Shown piece after piece: positions 1 to 8,402 of a stretch of DNA of 34,232 nucleotides; within the stretch, counting starts at the first letter, position 1; every line of letters begins with the position of its first letter. The stretch covers positions 1 to 34,232 of the forward strand of contig CASFCS010000035.1 of the NCBI GenBank assembly GCA_949293245.1. Direction: 5' to 3'. The notes beneath the pieces were generated by a model. It searched no databases and was not told the origin of the DNA. It saw only the letters and a list, made by a program, of their open reading frames with translations. This DNA comes from an uncultured bacterium (lineage in GTDB: Bacteria; Bacillota; Clostridia; Oscillospirales; Oscillospiraceae). A program made the translations under genes and the position numbers.

Positions 1-1316
<1,316 letters not shown>

Positions 1317-1365
1317 AATGAATTCCTCCAATATATTGTGATGTTATTATTTACTGAACAGAAAA

Positions 1366-1490
1366 TAGTTAGGAGTTAGGAATGAGGAATGAGGAATTTC
1401 GGTGTTCCGCCTGGGGCGAAACAATGGTTTGGATCCATCCGGCGAAGCCGGATTCCACAATTCCTAACTTCTAATTCCTAATTTCTAATT
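1366..1490. repeat. Palindromic MITE/REP-like repeat element between grpE and dnaK
   Basis: About 125 bases bounded by inverted low-complexity arms. The left arm carries repeated TTAGGAGTTAGGAATGAGG; the right arm carries ATTCCTAACTTCTAATTCC and runs into the grpE stop codon. Inside are two smaller hairpins: 1437-1453 (ATCCGGC, loop GAA, GCCGGAT) and one near 1404-1422 (GTTCCGCC against GGCGAAAC, one mismatch). Such arms of TTAGGAAT units around a variable GC-rich core resemble short non-autonomous repeats scattered through clostridial genomes (from memory, not checked). It lies in transcribed sequence, so the mRNA between grpE and dnaK should fold strongly. Confidence 0.7.
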
Positions 1491-2037
1491 AGTTCGCCAC
1501 CTTGACCATGGCGAAGCGGATGACCTTCTCGCCCAGGGTGAAGCCGGTCTGGAAGACCTCCACCACCGTATTCTCCCCGGCGCTCTCGTCCTCCACATGC
1601 ATCACGGCGTTGTGGCGGTTGGGATCGAAGATCTCACCCAGGGCGGGGATCTGTTCGATGCCCAGGGCGGTGAGGGTGTCCTGAAGGCCCTTCATGGTCA
1701 TCTCCACACCCTTTTTATAGGCCTCGTCCGCAGTTTCCTGCTTCATGGCCCGCTCCAGATTGTCGTACACACCCAGGAAGGCCCCGGCGGTGTCCGCCTT
1801 GGCGTCGGCCCAGATGGCCTCTTTTTCCTTCATGGTACGCTTCCGGTAATTATCGTATTCCGCAGCCAGGCGGAGGTACTGCTCCTCCTTGTCCGCCAGG
1901 GCCTTCCGGGCCGCCTCCAGCTCGGTCTGGAGGGGGTTGGCCGCCTCCTGTGTTTCGGGGGCCTGAGTGGTGTCCTGGGTGTCCTGGACGGGGGTCTCGG
2001 CCTCGGGCTGGACCTCCTGCTTGTTCTCAGTGGCCAT
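1489..2037 (-). CDS. grpE: Nucleotide exchange factor GrpE
   Basis: Releases ADP from DnaK and so drives the chaperone cycle. 182 residues, normal for Gram-positive GrpE. The first ~35 residues are an acidic, disordered, Q/E/T-rich leader, followed by the long coiled-coil dimerisation helix (about 36-95, including EYDNYRKRTMKEKE). The C-terminal beta domain contains GMEMT-like and FDPNRHNAVMHVED, and ends GFTLGEKVIRFAMVKVAN, close to the family signature. Its Shine-Dalgarno sequence AAGGAGG lies in the last codons of hrcA; only six bases separate the two genes, so translation is probably coupled. The stop codon overlaps the repeat element at 1366-1490. Confidence 0.97.
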   Translation of the reverse strand: MATENKQEVQPEAETPVQDTQDTTQAPETQEAANPLQTELEAARKALADKEEQYLRLAAEYDNYRKRTMKEKEAIWADAKADTAGAFLGVYDNLERAMKQETADEAYKKGVEMTMKGLQDTLTALGIEQIPALGEIFDPNRHNAVMHVEDESAGENTVVEVFQTGFTLGEKVIRFAMVKVAN

Positions 2038-2043
2038 GTGGGG

Positions 2044-3099
2044 TCATTCCTCCTTTTTGGGATCCGCCGGCGGCAGCTCCTCCCGGCCGAAGAGGCGGGA
2101 GAGGCCGTCGGCGAAGTAAGACAGTCTCGCTGTAATCTTGGCGTAGTCCATCCGGGTGGGGCCCACCACGCCGATGATGCCCCGCATGTTGTCCCCGATG
2201 TCGTAGCTGGCCAGCACCACGCTGGTGTCCCGCAGCTCCTCGGCCACGTTCTCCGGGCCGATGAGAATCTGGGTCTTCCCGTCCTGGGGGATGGGAAGAC
2301 GGGCGGTGTCCAGCTCGTCGGACAGGTACTCCATCAAAGGCTGGGCCCGGTTCAGGTCCCGGTACTCGGGGTGGGCCAGCAGATTGGCCACCCCGGCGGT
2401 GTGAACCGACTGGTTTTCCAGCTCCTCCAGCACCTCCATGGCGAAGGACACCACCAGGGAAATGAGGCCGTAGGCCTCGCCGGCGGCGTGGGAGGTGACC
2501 CGCATGAGCTCCGGGGTGATCTCACTGAGGGTGAGGCCCACGAAAGTGGAGTTGAGCAGGGTGTTGAGCAGCTGCAGCTGGGGCTCGGTCATCTCTGAGG
2601 GGAGCCGCACCAGCTTGTTGCGCACCACGTTGTTGTCCGTCATGACCACCACAATGAAGGCGTTGCTCTCCACCATCAGCAGGTCAAACCGGCGGATGGT
2701 AATGCGCTTGGCCCCGGTGGCCAGGGCGAAGGTGGGATACTGGGTGATCCGGGAGACCACCCGCCCCGCCTGGTCAATGATCTTGTCCAGCTCCGCCATT
2801 TTCAGGTGGAGGGCCTCGTTGATGCGCTCAGTCTCCTGAATGGAGAGCTTGTGGGCCTCCATCAGCTCGTTGACGTACAGGCGGTACCCCTTGGGGGAGG
2901 GGATGCGCCCGGCTGAGGTGTGGGGCTGCTCCAGCAGTCCCATCTCCGTCAGGTCCGCCATCTCGTTGCGGATGGTGGCGGAGGAGACCTTCAGCCCCGC
3001 CAGCTCCATGATGGCCTTGGAGCCCACCGGTTCCGCTGTCTGGATGTAGTTTTCCACCACAGCACGGAGAATTTTCTTTTTCCGTTCAGACAGCTCCAT
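2044..3099 (-). CDS. hrcA: Heat-inducible transcription repressor HrcA
   Basis: Repressor of class I heat-shock operons; binds CIRCE when correctly folded with GroEL help. 351 residues. N-terminal winged helix about 1-75 (ELSERKKKILRAVVENYIQT, then SSATIRNEMADLTEMGLLEQPHTSAGR), followed by a GAF-like domain and a dimerisation region. The C-terminal DNMRGIIGVVGPTRMDYAKI is the family's conserved motif. Start: ATG at 3099 with AAGGAG nine bases upstream. An in-frame GTG three codons further upstream abuts that site and is unlikely to be used. A perfect CIRCE element lies 13 bases before the start codon, so the operon is autoregulated. Confidence 0.97.
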   Translation of the reverse strand: MELSERKKKILRAVVENYIQTAEPVGSKAIMELAGLKVSSATIRNEMADLTEMGLLEQPHTSAGRIPSPKGYRLYVNELMEAHKLSIQETERINEALHLKMAELDKIIDQAGRVVSRITQYPTFALATGAKRITIRRFDLLMVESNAFIVVVMTDNNVVRNKLVRLPSEMTEPQLQLLNTLLNSTFVGLTLSEITPELMRVTSHAAGEAYGLISLVVSFAMEVLEELENQSVHTAGVANLLAHPEYRDLNRAQPLMEYLSDELDTARLPIPQDGKTQILIGPENVAEELRDTSVVLASYDIGDNMRGIIGVVGPTRMDYAKITARLSYFADGLSRLFGREELPPADPKKEE

Positions 3100-3112
3100 C
3101 GGTCTCACTCCT

Positions 3113-3139
3113 TTAGCACTCTTACTCCCTGAGTGCTAA
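3113..3139 (-). promoter_or_regulatory. CIRCE operator
   Basis: Perfect consensus inverted repeat TTAGCACTC-N9-GAGTGCTAA, placed between the -10 box (3144-3149) and the hrcA start codon. This is the HrcA binding site; occupation blocks transcription of hrcA-grpE-dnaK until heat or misfolded protein titrates GroEL. Confidence 0.98.
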
Positions 3140-3143
3140 AGAT

Positions 3144-3172
3144 ACTGTACCACCGCTGCCCAAACTTGTCAA
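3144..3172 (-). promoter_or_regulatory. Sigma-A promoter of the hrcA operon
   Basis: Read on the minus strand: -35 TTGACA (3167-3172), 17-base spacer, -10 TACAGT (3144-3149). The CIRCE dyad follows immediately, covering the expected start of transcription. Confidence 0.85.
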
Positions 3173-3202
3173 GGGTCAGAGTTGTAAATTAAATATGAAT
3201 GG

Positions 3203-3238
3203 AAAAAGTCCGCTGTGCTCTGGCGCACAGCGGACTTT
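3203..3238 (-). terminator. Intrinsic terminator after the MBL-fold gene
   Basis: Perfect 14-bp stem (AAAGTCCGCTGTGC with its complement) and a 6-base loop. On the minus strand it is followed by a short T run, about 30 bases after the stop codon of the MBL-fold gene. It separates the cysteine desulfurase operon from the hrcA promoter. Confidence 0.9.
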
Positions 3239-3268
3239 ATTGCTAATTTTTTGCACCCTGCCCGGCTG

Positions 3269-4018
3269 TCAGAACTCCAGCACGTCCCCGGTGTGGAGGG
3301 GCCGGATGTGGAGGGGCCGGGTACGGGTGAGGAGCTCCAGGGCGGGGGTACCGGTGCAGTGGCCTGTGTACACCTGGGCCACCCCCAGCTCCTCCACCAG
3401 GGTGCGGCCCACCTCCTCCACCTCCTTGGGGGACTTGCCCAGGGTGGCGGTACCTCCGGGGCCCATCAGGTGAAAGCCCCCCACCACCGCCCGCACCGGG
3501 GCGTCAAAGCGCTTTTTCACCTGGGATACGATGGCGCACACCCCGGCATGGCAGCAGGAGTTCATCACCACCAGCCCCCCGTCGGTCTCCGCCACCAGGG
3601 AGAGCTCGTGGTCCAGGTCGTCGGGCACCGCCCACAGCCCCGGGGCGATCTCCGTGGGGGTGTCCCGGAAGCGGAAGCGGTGGCCGTACTCCTCCCACAA
3701 AGCGGGGTCCGCCCCGATGTACCGCCCCCGGGAGTAGTGGGGCCGGGGGGCGGCGGAGCGGGCCACCACCGGGGCGTGGTCATTCTCCCGGAAGAAGGCC
3801 CAGAAGCCGTTGGCGTGGTCGTAGTGGCCGTGGGAGAGGGCGGCAGCGTCCACCCGGTCCAGGTCCACCCCCAGGGTACGGGCATTGTCCGCAAAGCGGC
3901 CGGTGGTGCCCGCGTCCAGCAGGCAGCAGGACTCCTCCCGCTCCACCAGCAGGGACAGCCCGTGCTCACTGACCAGGTGGTCCGGCCCGCTGTTCTCCAT
4001 CAAAACTCTCACGCGCAT
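3269..4018 (-). CDS. MBL-fold metallo-hydrolase, MJ0301/COG1237-like
   Basis: 249-residue metallo-beta-lactamase-fold protein. The metal motif SHGHYDHANG (H63, H65, D67, H68) is complete. Downstream are further likely metal ligands in MNSCCHAGV, GGFHLMG and YTGHCTGTPA, the last typical of the C-terminus of this subgroup. Relatives are often annotated as 7,8-dihydropterin-6-methyl-4-(ribofuranosyl)aminobenzene 5'-phosphate synthases; that name is weakly supported in bacteria and the substrate here is unknown. No signal peptide, so cytosolic. The start overlaps the end of the MATE gene by 10 bases, implying translational coupling. The family call is firm, the substrate is not. Confidence 0.88.
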   Translation of the reverse strand: MRVRVLMENSGPDHLVSEHGLSLLVEREESCCLLDAGTTGRFADNARTLGVDLDRVDAAALSHGHYDHANGFWAFFRENDHAPVVARSAAPRPHYSRGRYIGADPALWEEYGHRFRFRDTPTEIAPGLWAVPDDLDHELSLVAETDGGLVVMNSCCHAGVCAIVSQVKKRFDAPVRAVVGGFHLMGPGGTATLGKSPKEVEEVGRTLVEELGVAQVYTGHCTGTPALELLTRTRPLHIRPLHTGDVLEF

Positions 4019-5406
4019 GTTGCACTCTCCTCACTCCGGGTAATGTCCCGGATCCATCTGCCCGAGCGCAGCCGCCCGATGCCAAAGCCGCACTTGACGA
4101 TCTGCTCCAGGGACATGGCCAGATAGACAAATAAAATGTCCAGTTTCAGCACCCAGCCGCACAGGAAGGCCGCCGGAATGGCCACCCCCCACAGAGCGGA
4201 CAGGTCGATGAGGGTGGCCGCCCGCACGTCGCCGCCCCCCCGGAGGACCCCCACGATGTTCACCGTGTTGAAGTCCCGCAGGGGCATCACCACCGCCAGC
4301 ACCGTCATCATCATGGCCGCCACCCGGCTGGCCCCCTCCGACAGGTGGAACAGGGGGAACACCCACACCGGCGCGGCCACCTTGGTAAACAGCAGCAGCA
4401 GCCCTCCCAGGATGATCCCGCCGCAGATGGACAGGGTGTCCAGGGTGAGCCCCACCTGATAGACGCTCTCCGACCGGCCCGCGCCGATCTCCCGGCCGAT
4501 GAGGATGGCTGCGGTGGAGGCCAGGCCGAAGGCCACCACCATGCAGATCTTCTCCACATTGCCCGCGATGGTATAGGCCGCCAGGATCTCCTGGCTGCCC
4601 TGCATGTGGCCCATGATGGTGGGAAACACGGAGGTACCCAGACCCCACATAGTCTCGTTGCACACCACCGGGCCGCCGTAGCGCACAAAGCGCCACATCA
4701 TCTCCCGCCCGGGGGCCAGCAGGCACCGGGGCCGCATGGAGAAGCGCTTGTTCACGGCGATGTGGGCCCCCACAATGACCACCTCCACCACCCGGGAGAT
4801 GAGGGTGGCTGTGGCCGCCCCCGCCACCCCCATTTTTGGGGCCCCCAGGTTGCCGAAGATGAGCACCCAGTTGAGAAAGGTGTTGCAGCTCATGGAGGCC
4901 ACCAGGACATACATGCCCAGCTTGGGGTTCTCCATGGCCCGGTAGGCCGCGATGTACACCATGGTCAGGCCGTTGACAAAGTAGGAAAAGCCCGCGATGG
5001 AGCCGTACTCCACCGCCAGCTCCACAATGGCCATGTCGTCCCCGAAGAGGGAGAGGAACTCCCTTGGGAAGATACACAGCACCAGGGCCACCGCCAGGGA
5101 CACCAGCCCCGCCAGCCAGAAGGCCACCCCCATCACCCGGTTGATGGACTCCTCATCCCGGCGGCCCCAGTACTGGCTGATGAGCACCGTGGCCCCGCTC
5201 TGGACGCCGAAAACAAACAGCTGCACCACGAACAGTGGGATATTGGCCAGGGTCACCGCCGCCATGGGCAGCTCCCCCAGCATCCCCACCATAAAGGTGT
5301 CCGCCATGCCCAGGGTACTGGTGATGAGGTTTTGCAGCACGATGGGGGCCGCCAGGGCGGCCACCCCCCGGTAGAAGCCGGCGCCTCGTTTCATATAGCC
5401 AAACAC
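4009..5406 (-). CDS. MATE family multidrug/metabolite efflux transporter
   Basis: Twelve-helix inner-membrane antiporter of the multidrug and toxin extrusion family, expected to export cationic compounds against Na+ or H+. The first MatE half begins APIVLQNLITSTLGMADTFMVGMLGELPMAA, a typical helix 1-2 signature; QSGATVLISQYWGRRDE follows as the usual helix 2-3 loop. The second half contains EIGAGRSESVYQVGLTLD. Start choice: AAGGAG lies ten bases before a GTG at 5406, and the in-frame ATG at 5427 has no ribosome site and would place AAGGAG inside the coding part; ATG at 5394 is a third option. It lies 46 bases after the cysteine desulfurase gene, in the same operon. Substrate unknown. Confidence 0.92.
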   Translation of the reverse strand: MFGYMKRGAGFYRGVAALAAPIVLQNLITSTLGMADTFMVGMLGELPMAAVTLANIPLFVVQLFVFGVQSGATVLISQYWGRRDEESINRVMGVAFWLAGLVSLAVALVLCIFPREFLSLFGDDMAIVELAVEYGSIAGFSYFVNGLTMVYIAAYRAMENPKLGMYVLVASMSCNTFLNWVLIFGNLGAPKMGVAGAATATLISRVVEVVIVGAHIAVNKRFSMRPRCLLAPGREMMWRFVRYGGPVVCNETMWGLGTSVFPTIMGHMQGSQEILAAYTIAGNVEKICMVVAFGLASTAAILIGREIGAGRSESVYQVGLTLDTLSICGGIILGGLLLLFTKVAAPVWVFPLFHLSEGASRVAAMMMTVLAVVMPLRDFNTVNIVGVLRGGGDVRAATLIDLSALWGVAIPAAFLCGWVLKLDILFVYLAMSLEQIVKCGFGIGRLRSGRWIRDITRSEESATCA

Positions 5407-5452
5407 AGTCGTCAAACTCCTTTTCATCCGGCCGCAGGGCGGCGGTTATGGA

Positions 5453-6586
5453 TCAGGACAGGGTGGTAAACAGGCTGCCTGCCGCCTGGGTGAGGGCGGA
5501 CACCAGGGCGTCCACATCCTCCCGGGTGCTGTCCGGGGAGAAGGAGATGCGCAGCGCCCCGTCCAGCCAGGCCTTGGGCAGGCCCAGGGCGGCGTAGACG
5601 TGGCTGGGCTTCCCCTTGTGACAGGCCGAGCCCGAGGAGACGCACACCCCCTGGTCCCCCAGCACCCGCACCACCACCTCGCTCTTGTACCCCGGCAGGG
5701 TGACGGCGCAGATATGGGGGGCCTCCCCGTGGGAGATCACCTTCAGCTGGGGCAGGGCCTTCCCGAGCTCCTCCAGAGCGTACTCTTTCAGGGCGGACAT
5801 GCACTTCCAGTCCTCCGCCCCCCGGCTCAGGCGGCAGGCCTCCGCCAGGCCGGCGATCTGGGCGGTGGCCTCGGTCCCCGCCCGCAGGCCCCCCTCCTGG
5901 CCGCCTCCCAGCAGCATGGGGGGGAGCTTCACTCCGCTGCGGACATAGAGGGCCCCCACCCCTTTGGGGCCCCGGAGCTTGTGGCCGCTGACGCTCATCA
6001 GGTCCACACCCAGCCCTTTGGCCGTGGCGTCTACCTTTAAAAAGCCCTGGACCGCGTCGGTGTGAAAGAGCACCCTGGGGTCCGCGGCATGGACCGCCCG
6101 GGCGGCCTCCCCCACCGGCAGGACAGTTCCCAGCTCGTTGTTCACCAGCATCATGGACACCAGAGCCGTGTCGGGCCGCAGGGCGTTGAGAACCTGCTCC
6201 ACGGACACATGGCCCGCCCGGTCGGGCTTGAGGCGGGTGACCTCCCACCCCTCCCGCTCCAGGGCGGCGCAAGGCTGGAGGACGGCGGAGTGCTCAATGG
6301 CGGTGGTAATGATGTGCTTCCCCTTCCGCTTGTTCAGGGCCGCCCCGCCCCGGATGGCCCAGTTGTCCCCCTCGCTGCCGCAGGAGGTGAATACCACCTC
6401 GCCGGGGGTGCAGCCCATAGCCCGGGCCACCGCCGCCCGGTCCTCCTTCAGCCGGGCCCCGGCCCGCCCCCCCAGGGGGTAGCGGGAGGAGGGGTTGCCG
6501 AAGTCCCGGGTCATCACGTCCACCATCACCTGGGCCACCTGGGGGTGGACGGGGGTGGTGGCAGCATTGTCCAGATAGTGGAGCAT
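5453..6586 (-). CDS. Cysteine desulfurase (NifS/IscS-type, PLP-dependent)
   Basis: Moves sulfur from L-cysteine to an enzyme persulfide for Fe-S cluster or thio-cofactor synthesis. 377 residues, fold-type I aminotransferase. The N-terminus is YLDNAATTPVHP. PLP contacts are EHSA (H99), NNELGT and FHTDAVQ. The Schiff-base lysine is K203 in SVSGHKLRGPKG. The catalytic Cys is C322 in the loop VCVSSGSACHKG, the long-loop class I form. Start: ATG at 6586 with AAAGGAGA nine bases upstream. The frame stays open about 59 further codons upstream, but that part reads like leader sequence. No iscU or thiI lies beside it; it heads an operon with a MATE pump and an MBL hydrolase, so its sulfur acceptor is not evident. 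Confidence 0.95.
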   Translation of the reverse strand: MLHYLDNAATTPVHPQVAQVMVDVMTRDFGNPSSRYPLGGRAGARLKEDRAAVARAMGCTPGEVVFTSCGSEGDNWAIRGGAALNKRKGKHIITTAIEHSAVLQPCAALEREGWEVTRLKPDRAGHVSVEQVLNALRPDTALVSMMLVNNELGTVLPVGEAARAVHAADPRVLFHTDAVQGFLKVDATAKGLGVDLMSVSGHKLRGPKGVGALYVRSGVKLPPMLLGGGQEGGLRAGTEATAQIAGLAEACRLSRGAEDWKCMSALKEYALEELGKALPQLKVISHGEAPHICAVTLPGYKSEVVVRVLGDQGVCVSSGSACHKGKPSHVYAALGLPKAWLDGALRISFSPDSTREDVDALVSALTQAAGSLFTTLS

Positions 6587-6719
6587 GGCCAGTTCTCCTT
6601 TCCCGGCGGACGAGCCGCCGGACAGCGCAGCGCCCGAACGGGAGCACCCGCCCGGACGCTGTTTTTCCTCTTGATCTTCCATCCTCCGACTGTTCTCCCG
6701 CCGGAGGAGTGCACGCAAT

Positions 6720-6748
6720 ATTGTAATGCCTGCCCCCGCCCTTGTCAA
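6720..6748 (-). promoter_or_regulatory. Promoter of the cysteine desulfurase operon
   Basis: Minus strand: -35 TTGACA (6743-6748), 17-base spacer, -10 TACAAT (6720-6725). It gives a leader of about 125 bases that could fold (for example ACAGCG against CGCTGT around a GC-rich core). No known riboswitch class was recognised. The -35 lies 4 bases from the -35 of the divergent thiamine pyrophosphokinase promoter. Confidence 0.85.
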
Positions 6749-6752
6749 GGCG

Positions 6753-6782
6753 TTGACAGGCAAACCTCCTCCGTTTTATACT
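6753..6782 (+). promoter_or_regulatory. Promoter of the thiamine pyrophosphokinase gene
   Basis: -35 TTGACA (6753-6758), 18-base spacer, -10 TATACT (6777-6782). The leader is about 40 bases, too short for a TPP riboswitch, and none is seen. Confidence 0.8.
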
Positions 6783-6828
6783 CCTAACAGGACATTTATT
6801 CCGATTTTTTCAACAGGAGGCACGGCTT

Positions 6829-7443
6829 ATGGGCAATACATGCTATATCGTGGGGGCAGGCGGGGTCCAGGGCGTGTCCGTGTCCCCCGGGCCGGGAGAC
6901 CTGGTCATCGCCGCCGACGGGGGCTGGGCACATCTAAAAGAACTGGGCCTCACCGCAGACATCGTGGTGGGGGACTTCGACTCCCTGGGCTATGTGCCCT
7001 CCCATCCCAACTGCGTCACCCTGCCCACGGAGAAGGACGACACAGACATGCTTAGCGCCGTGCGCCTGGCCCTGGGCCGGGGGTACCGGCATTTCGTCCT
7101 CCTGGGGGGGCTGGGGGGCCGGCTGGACCACACCCTGGCCAACCTGCAGGTCCTCTTCTTCATCGCCCGGCAGGGCGGCCGGGGGGAGCTGTGGGGGGAG
7201 GGGCAGCGGTGCACCGCGGTGACCGACGGCACCCTCACCCTCCCCGCCCGGGCGGAGGGCTATGTCTCCGTCTTTGCCCAGGGGGGAGACGCCCGCGGGG
7301 TCACCCTGGAGGGGCTGAAGTACACCCTGGAGGGGGCGGACCTCGCCTGCACCTTTCCTATAGGCGTGAGCAACGAGTTCGTGGGGGAGGCCCCCCGGAT
7401 CACGGTAGAGCGGGGCACCCTGCTGGTGCTGTGGCAGGTGTAA
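6829..7443 (+). CDS. thiN: Thiamine pyrophosphokinase
   Basis: Converts thiamine and ATP to thiamine diphosphate and AMP, the last step of thiamine salvage. 204 residues, usual for bacterial enzymes. The N-terminal catalytic domain carries IAADGG (27-32), VVGDFDS (46-52), the conserved EKDDTD (68-73) and GGLGGRLDH (93-101). The C-terminal beta-sandwich has the binding-pocket motif GVSNEF. Single gene on its own promoter with no other thiamine genes nearby. Its last 44 bases overlap the 3' end of the convergent HAD gene, with no terminator visible between the two. Confidence 0.95.
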   Translation: MGNTCYIVGAGGVQGVSVSPGPGDLVIAADGGWAHLKELGLTADIVVGDFDSLGYVPSHPNCVTLPTEKDDTDMLSAVRLALGRGYRHFVLLGGLGGRLDHTLANLQVLFFIARQGGRGELWGEGQRCTAVTDGTLTLPARAEGYVSVFAQGGDARGVTLEGLKYTLEGADLACTFPIGVSNEFVGEAPRITVERGTLLVLWQV

Positions 7444-8197
7444 AGCCCTCCAGCACGGACAGCACCGAGGGCGCCGTGGGGAATGTTCCCCCCACCGCCT
7501 CCAGGTGGCACCCGGCGATCATGTAGGGCCTGCCCACCAGGGAGAGCATTTCCCGGTCGTTCTCATTGTCCCCGAAGGCCATGACCTCCCCGGGGTCCAC
7601 CCCCAGGGACGCGCACAGGCCCGCCAGGGCCCGGCCCTTGTCCGCCAGGGTGAAGTCCAGCCACCGCTCCCCCGCCACTGCGGCCCGCAGCTCCCCCCGC
7701 CAGGGGTCGGCCATGGCGGCGCTGGCGGCGGCGCCGCCCCGGCAGTAGGCGGAGACCTTCAGCAGCTCCTCCCCGATGTCCTCCAGCCTGTCCACGATGC
7801 GCACCCGGTTGCCCACCACGTCCCGCACCAGGTGGACGATGTCCTCCTGCTTGGGCAGGAGGTAGCTGGTGTTCTCCCCGGAGATCATCACCTCGCAGTC
7901 GGGCCTCTCCAGGATCATCCGGGCGATATCCCGGGCGGCCTTCTGGGGCATGGGGATGCGGGAGAGGACCCGCTCTCCCCGCCAGGTGACGGCCCCATTT
8001 TCACTAAGGTAATAGATCTCTTCCCCCAGGGGGGCAAAAAGGCGGCGCAGGCTGTTGTACTGCCGGCCGCTGGCGGCGCAGAAGGCCACCCCCGCCCCCA
8101 TCAGGCGGCGGATCTGGAGAAAGACCGCCGGGTCAATGGTGTCCCCCTCCCGGCGGAGCAGGGTCCCGTCCACGTCGCTTGCCACCAGTCTGATCAT
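7400..8197 (-). CDS. Cof-type HAD phosphatase
   Basis: Haloacid-dehalogenase superfamily phosphohydrolase of the Cof/YidA type, acting on sugar phosphates or nucleotide phosphates such as FMN (substrate not deducible). 265 residues. Motif I is VASDVDGTLL (nucleophile D8, acid D10); motif II is in FCAASGRQ; the large C2 cap follows. Motif III lysine is in LADKGRALAG; motif IV is AFGDNENDREM. The start at 8197 gives MIRLVASD, with a GGAG-type ribosome site; a longer frame upstream lacks support. The 3' end overlaps thiN tail to tail by 44 bases. Confidence 0.92.
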   Translation of the reverse strand: MIRLVASDVDGTLLRREGDTIDPAVFLQIRRLMGAGVAFCAASGRQYNSLRRLFAPLGEEIYYLSENGAVTWRGERVLSRIPMPQKAARDIARMILERPDCEVMISGENTSYLLPKQEDIVHLVRDVVGNRVRIVDRLEDIGEELLKVSAYCRGGAAASAAMADPWRGELRAAVAGERWLDFTLADKGRALAGLCASLGVDPGEVMAFGDNENDREMLSLVGRPYMIAGCHLEAVGGTFPTAPSVLSVLEGFTPATAPAGCPALP

Positions 8198-8281
8198 GGT
8201 GCTCTCCTCTCTCCCGGTCCCTGGCCGGGCCATACGGATCTTACCGCCTCCCGGGCGGTTTTGTTCTCTCAGCAGGGCACC

Positions 8282-8311
8282 ATTCTATCCTCCGTCCCGG
8301 GGGCTTGTCAA
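8282..8311 (-). promoter_or_regulatory. Promoter of the HAD phosphatase gene
   Basis: Minus strand: -35 TTGACA (8306-8311), 18-base spacer, -10 TAGAAT (8282-8287), about 80 bases before the start codon. Confidence 0.78.
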
Positions 8312-8330
8312 CGGCGATACCCACAAAAAT

Positions 8331-8371
8331 GAAAAACGGAGCCCCGGCCCCCACATGGGGGCCGGGGCTCC
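8331..8371 (-). terminator. Intrinsic terminator of the adhesin gene
   Basis: Perfect 15-bp GC-rich stem (GGAGCCCCGGCCCCC and its complement) with loop ATGT, then GTTTTTC on the minus strand, 31 bases after the adhesin stop codon. Confidence 0.93.
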
Positions 8372-8402
8372 TGTCCGGTCTGGCGGAATGTTCCGTCCGG
8401 TT

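Noticed and set aside
4345-5469. 374-codon plus-strand frame opposite the MATE gene
   Set aside because: His/Gly-rich shadow with no domain; the transporter on the other strand has clear helices and motifs.
6587-6712. Riboswitch or T-box in the cysteine desulfurase leader
   Set aside because: Some hairpins can be drawn but no T-box motif, specifier loop, SAM or other known core was found.
6587-6763. N-terminal extension of the cysteine desulfurase to 436 residues
   Set aside because: Family proteins start at YLDNAATT; a good ribosome site precedes ATG 6586, and the extension starts upstream of the mapped promoter.
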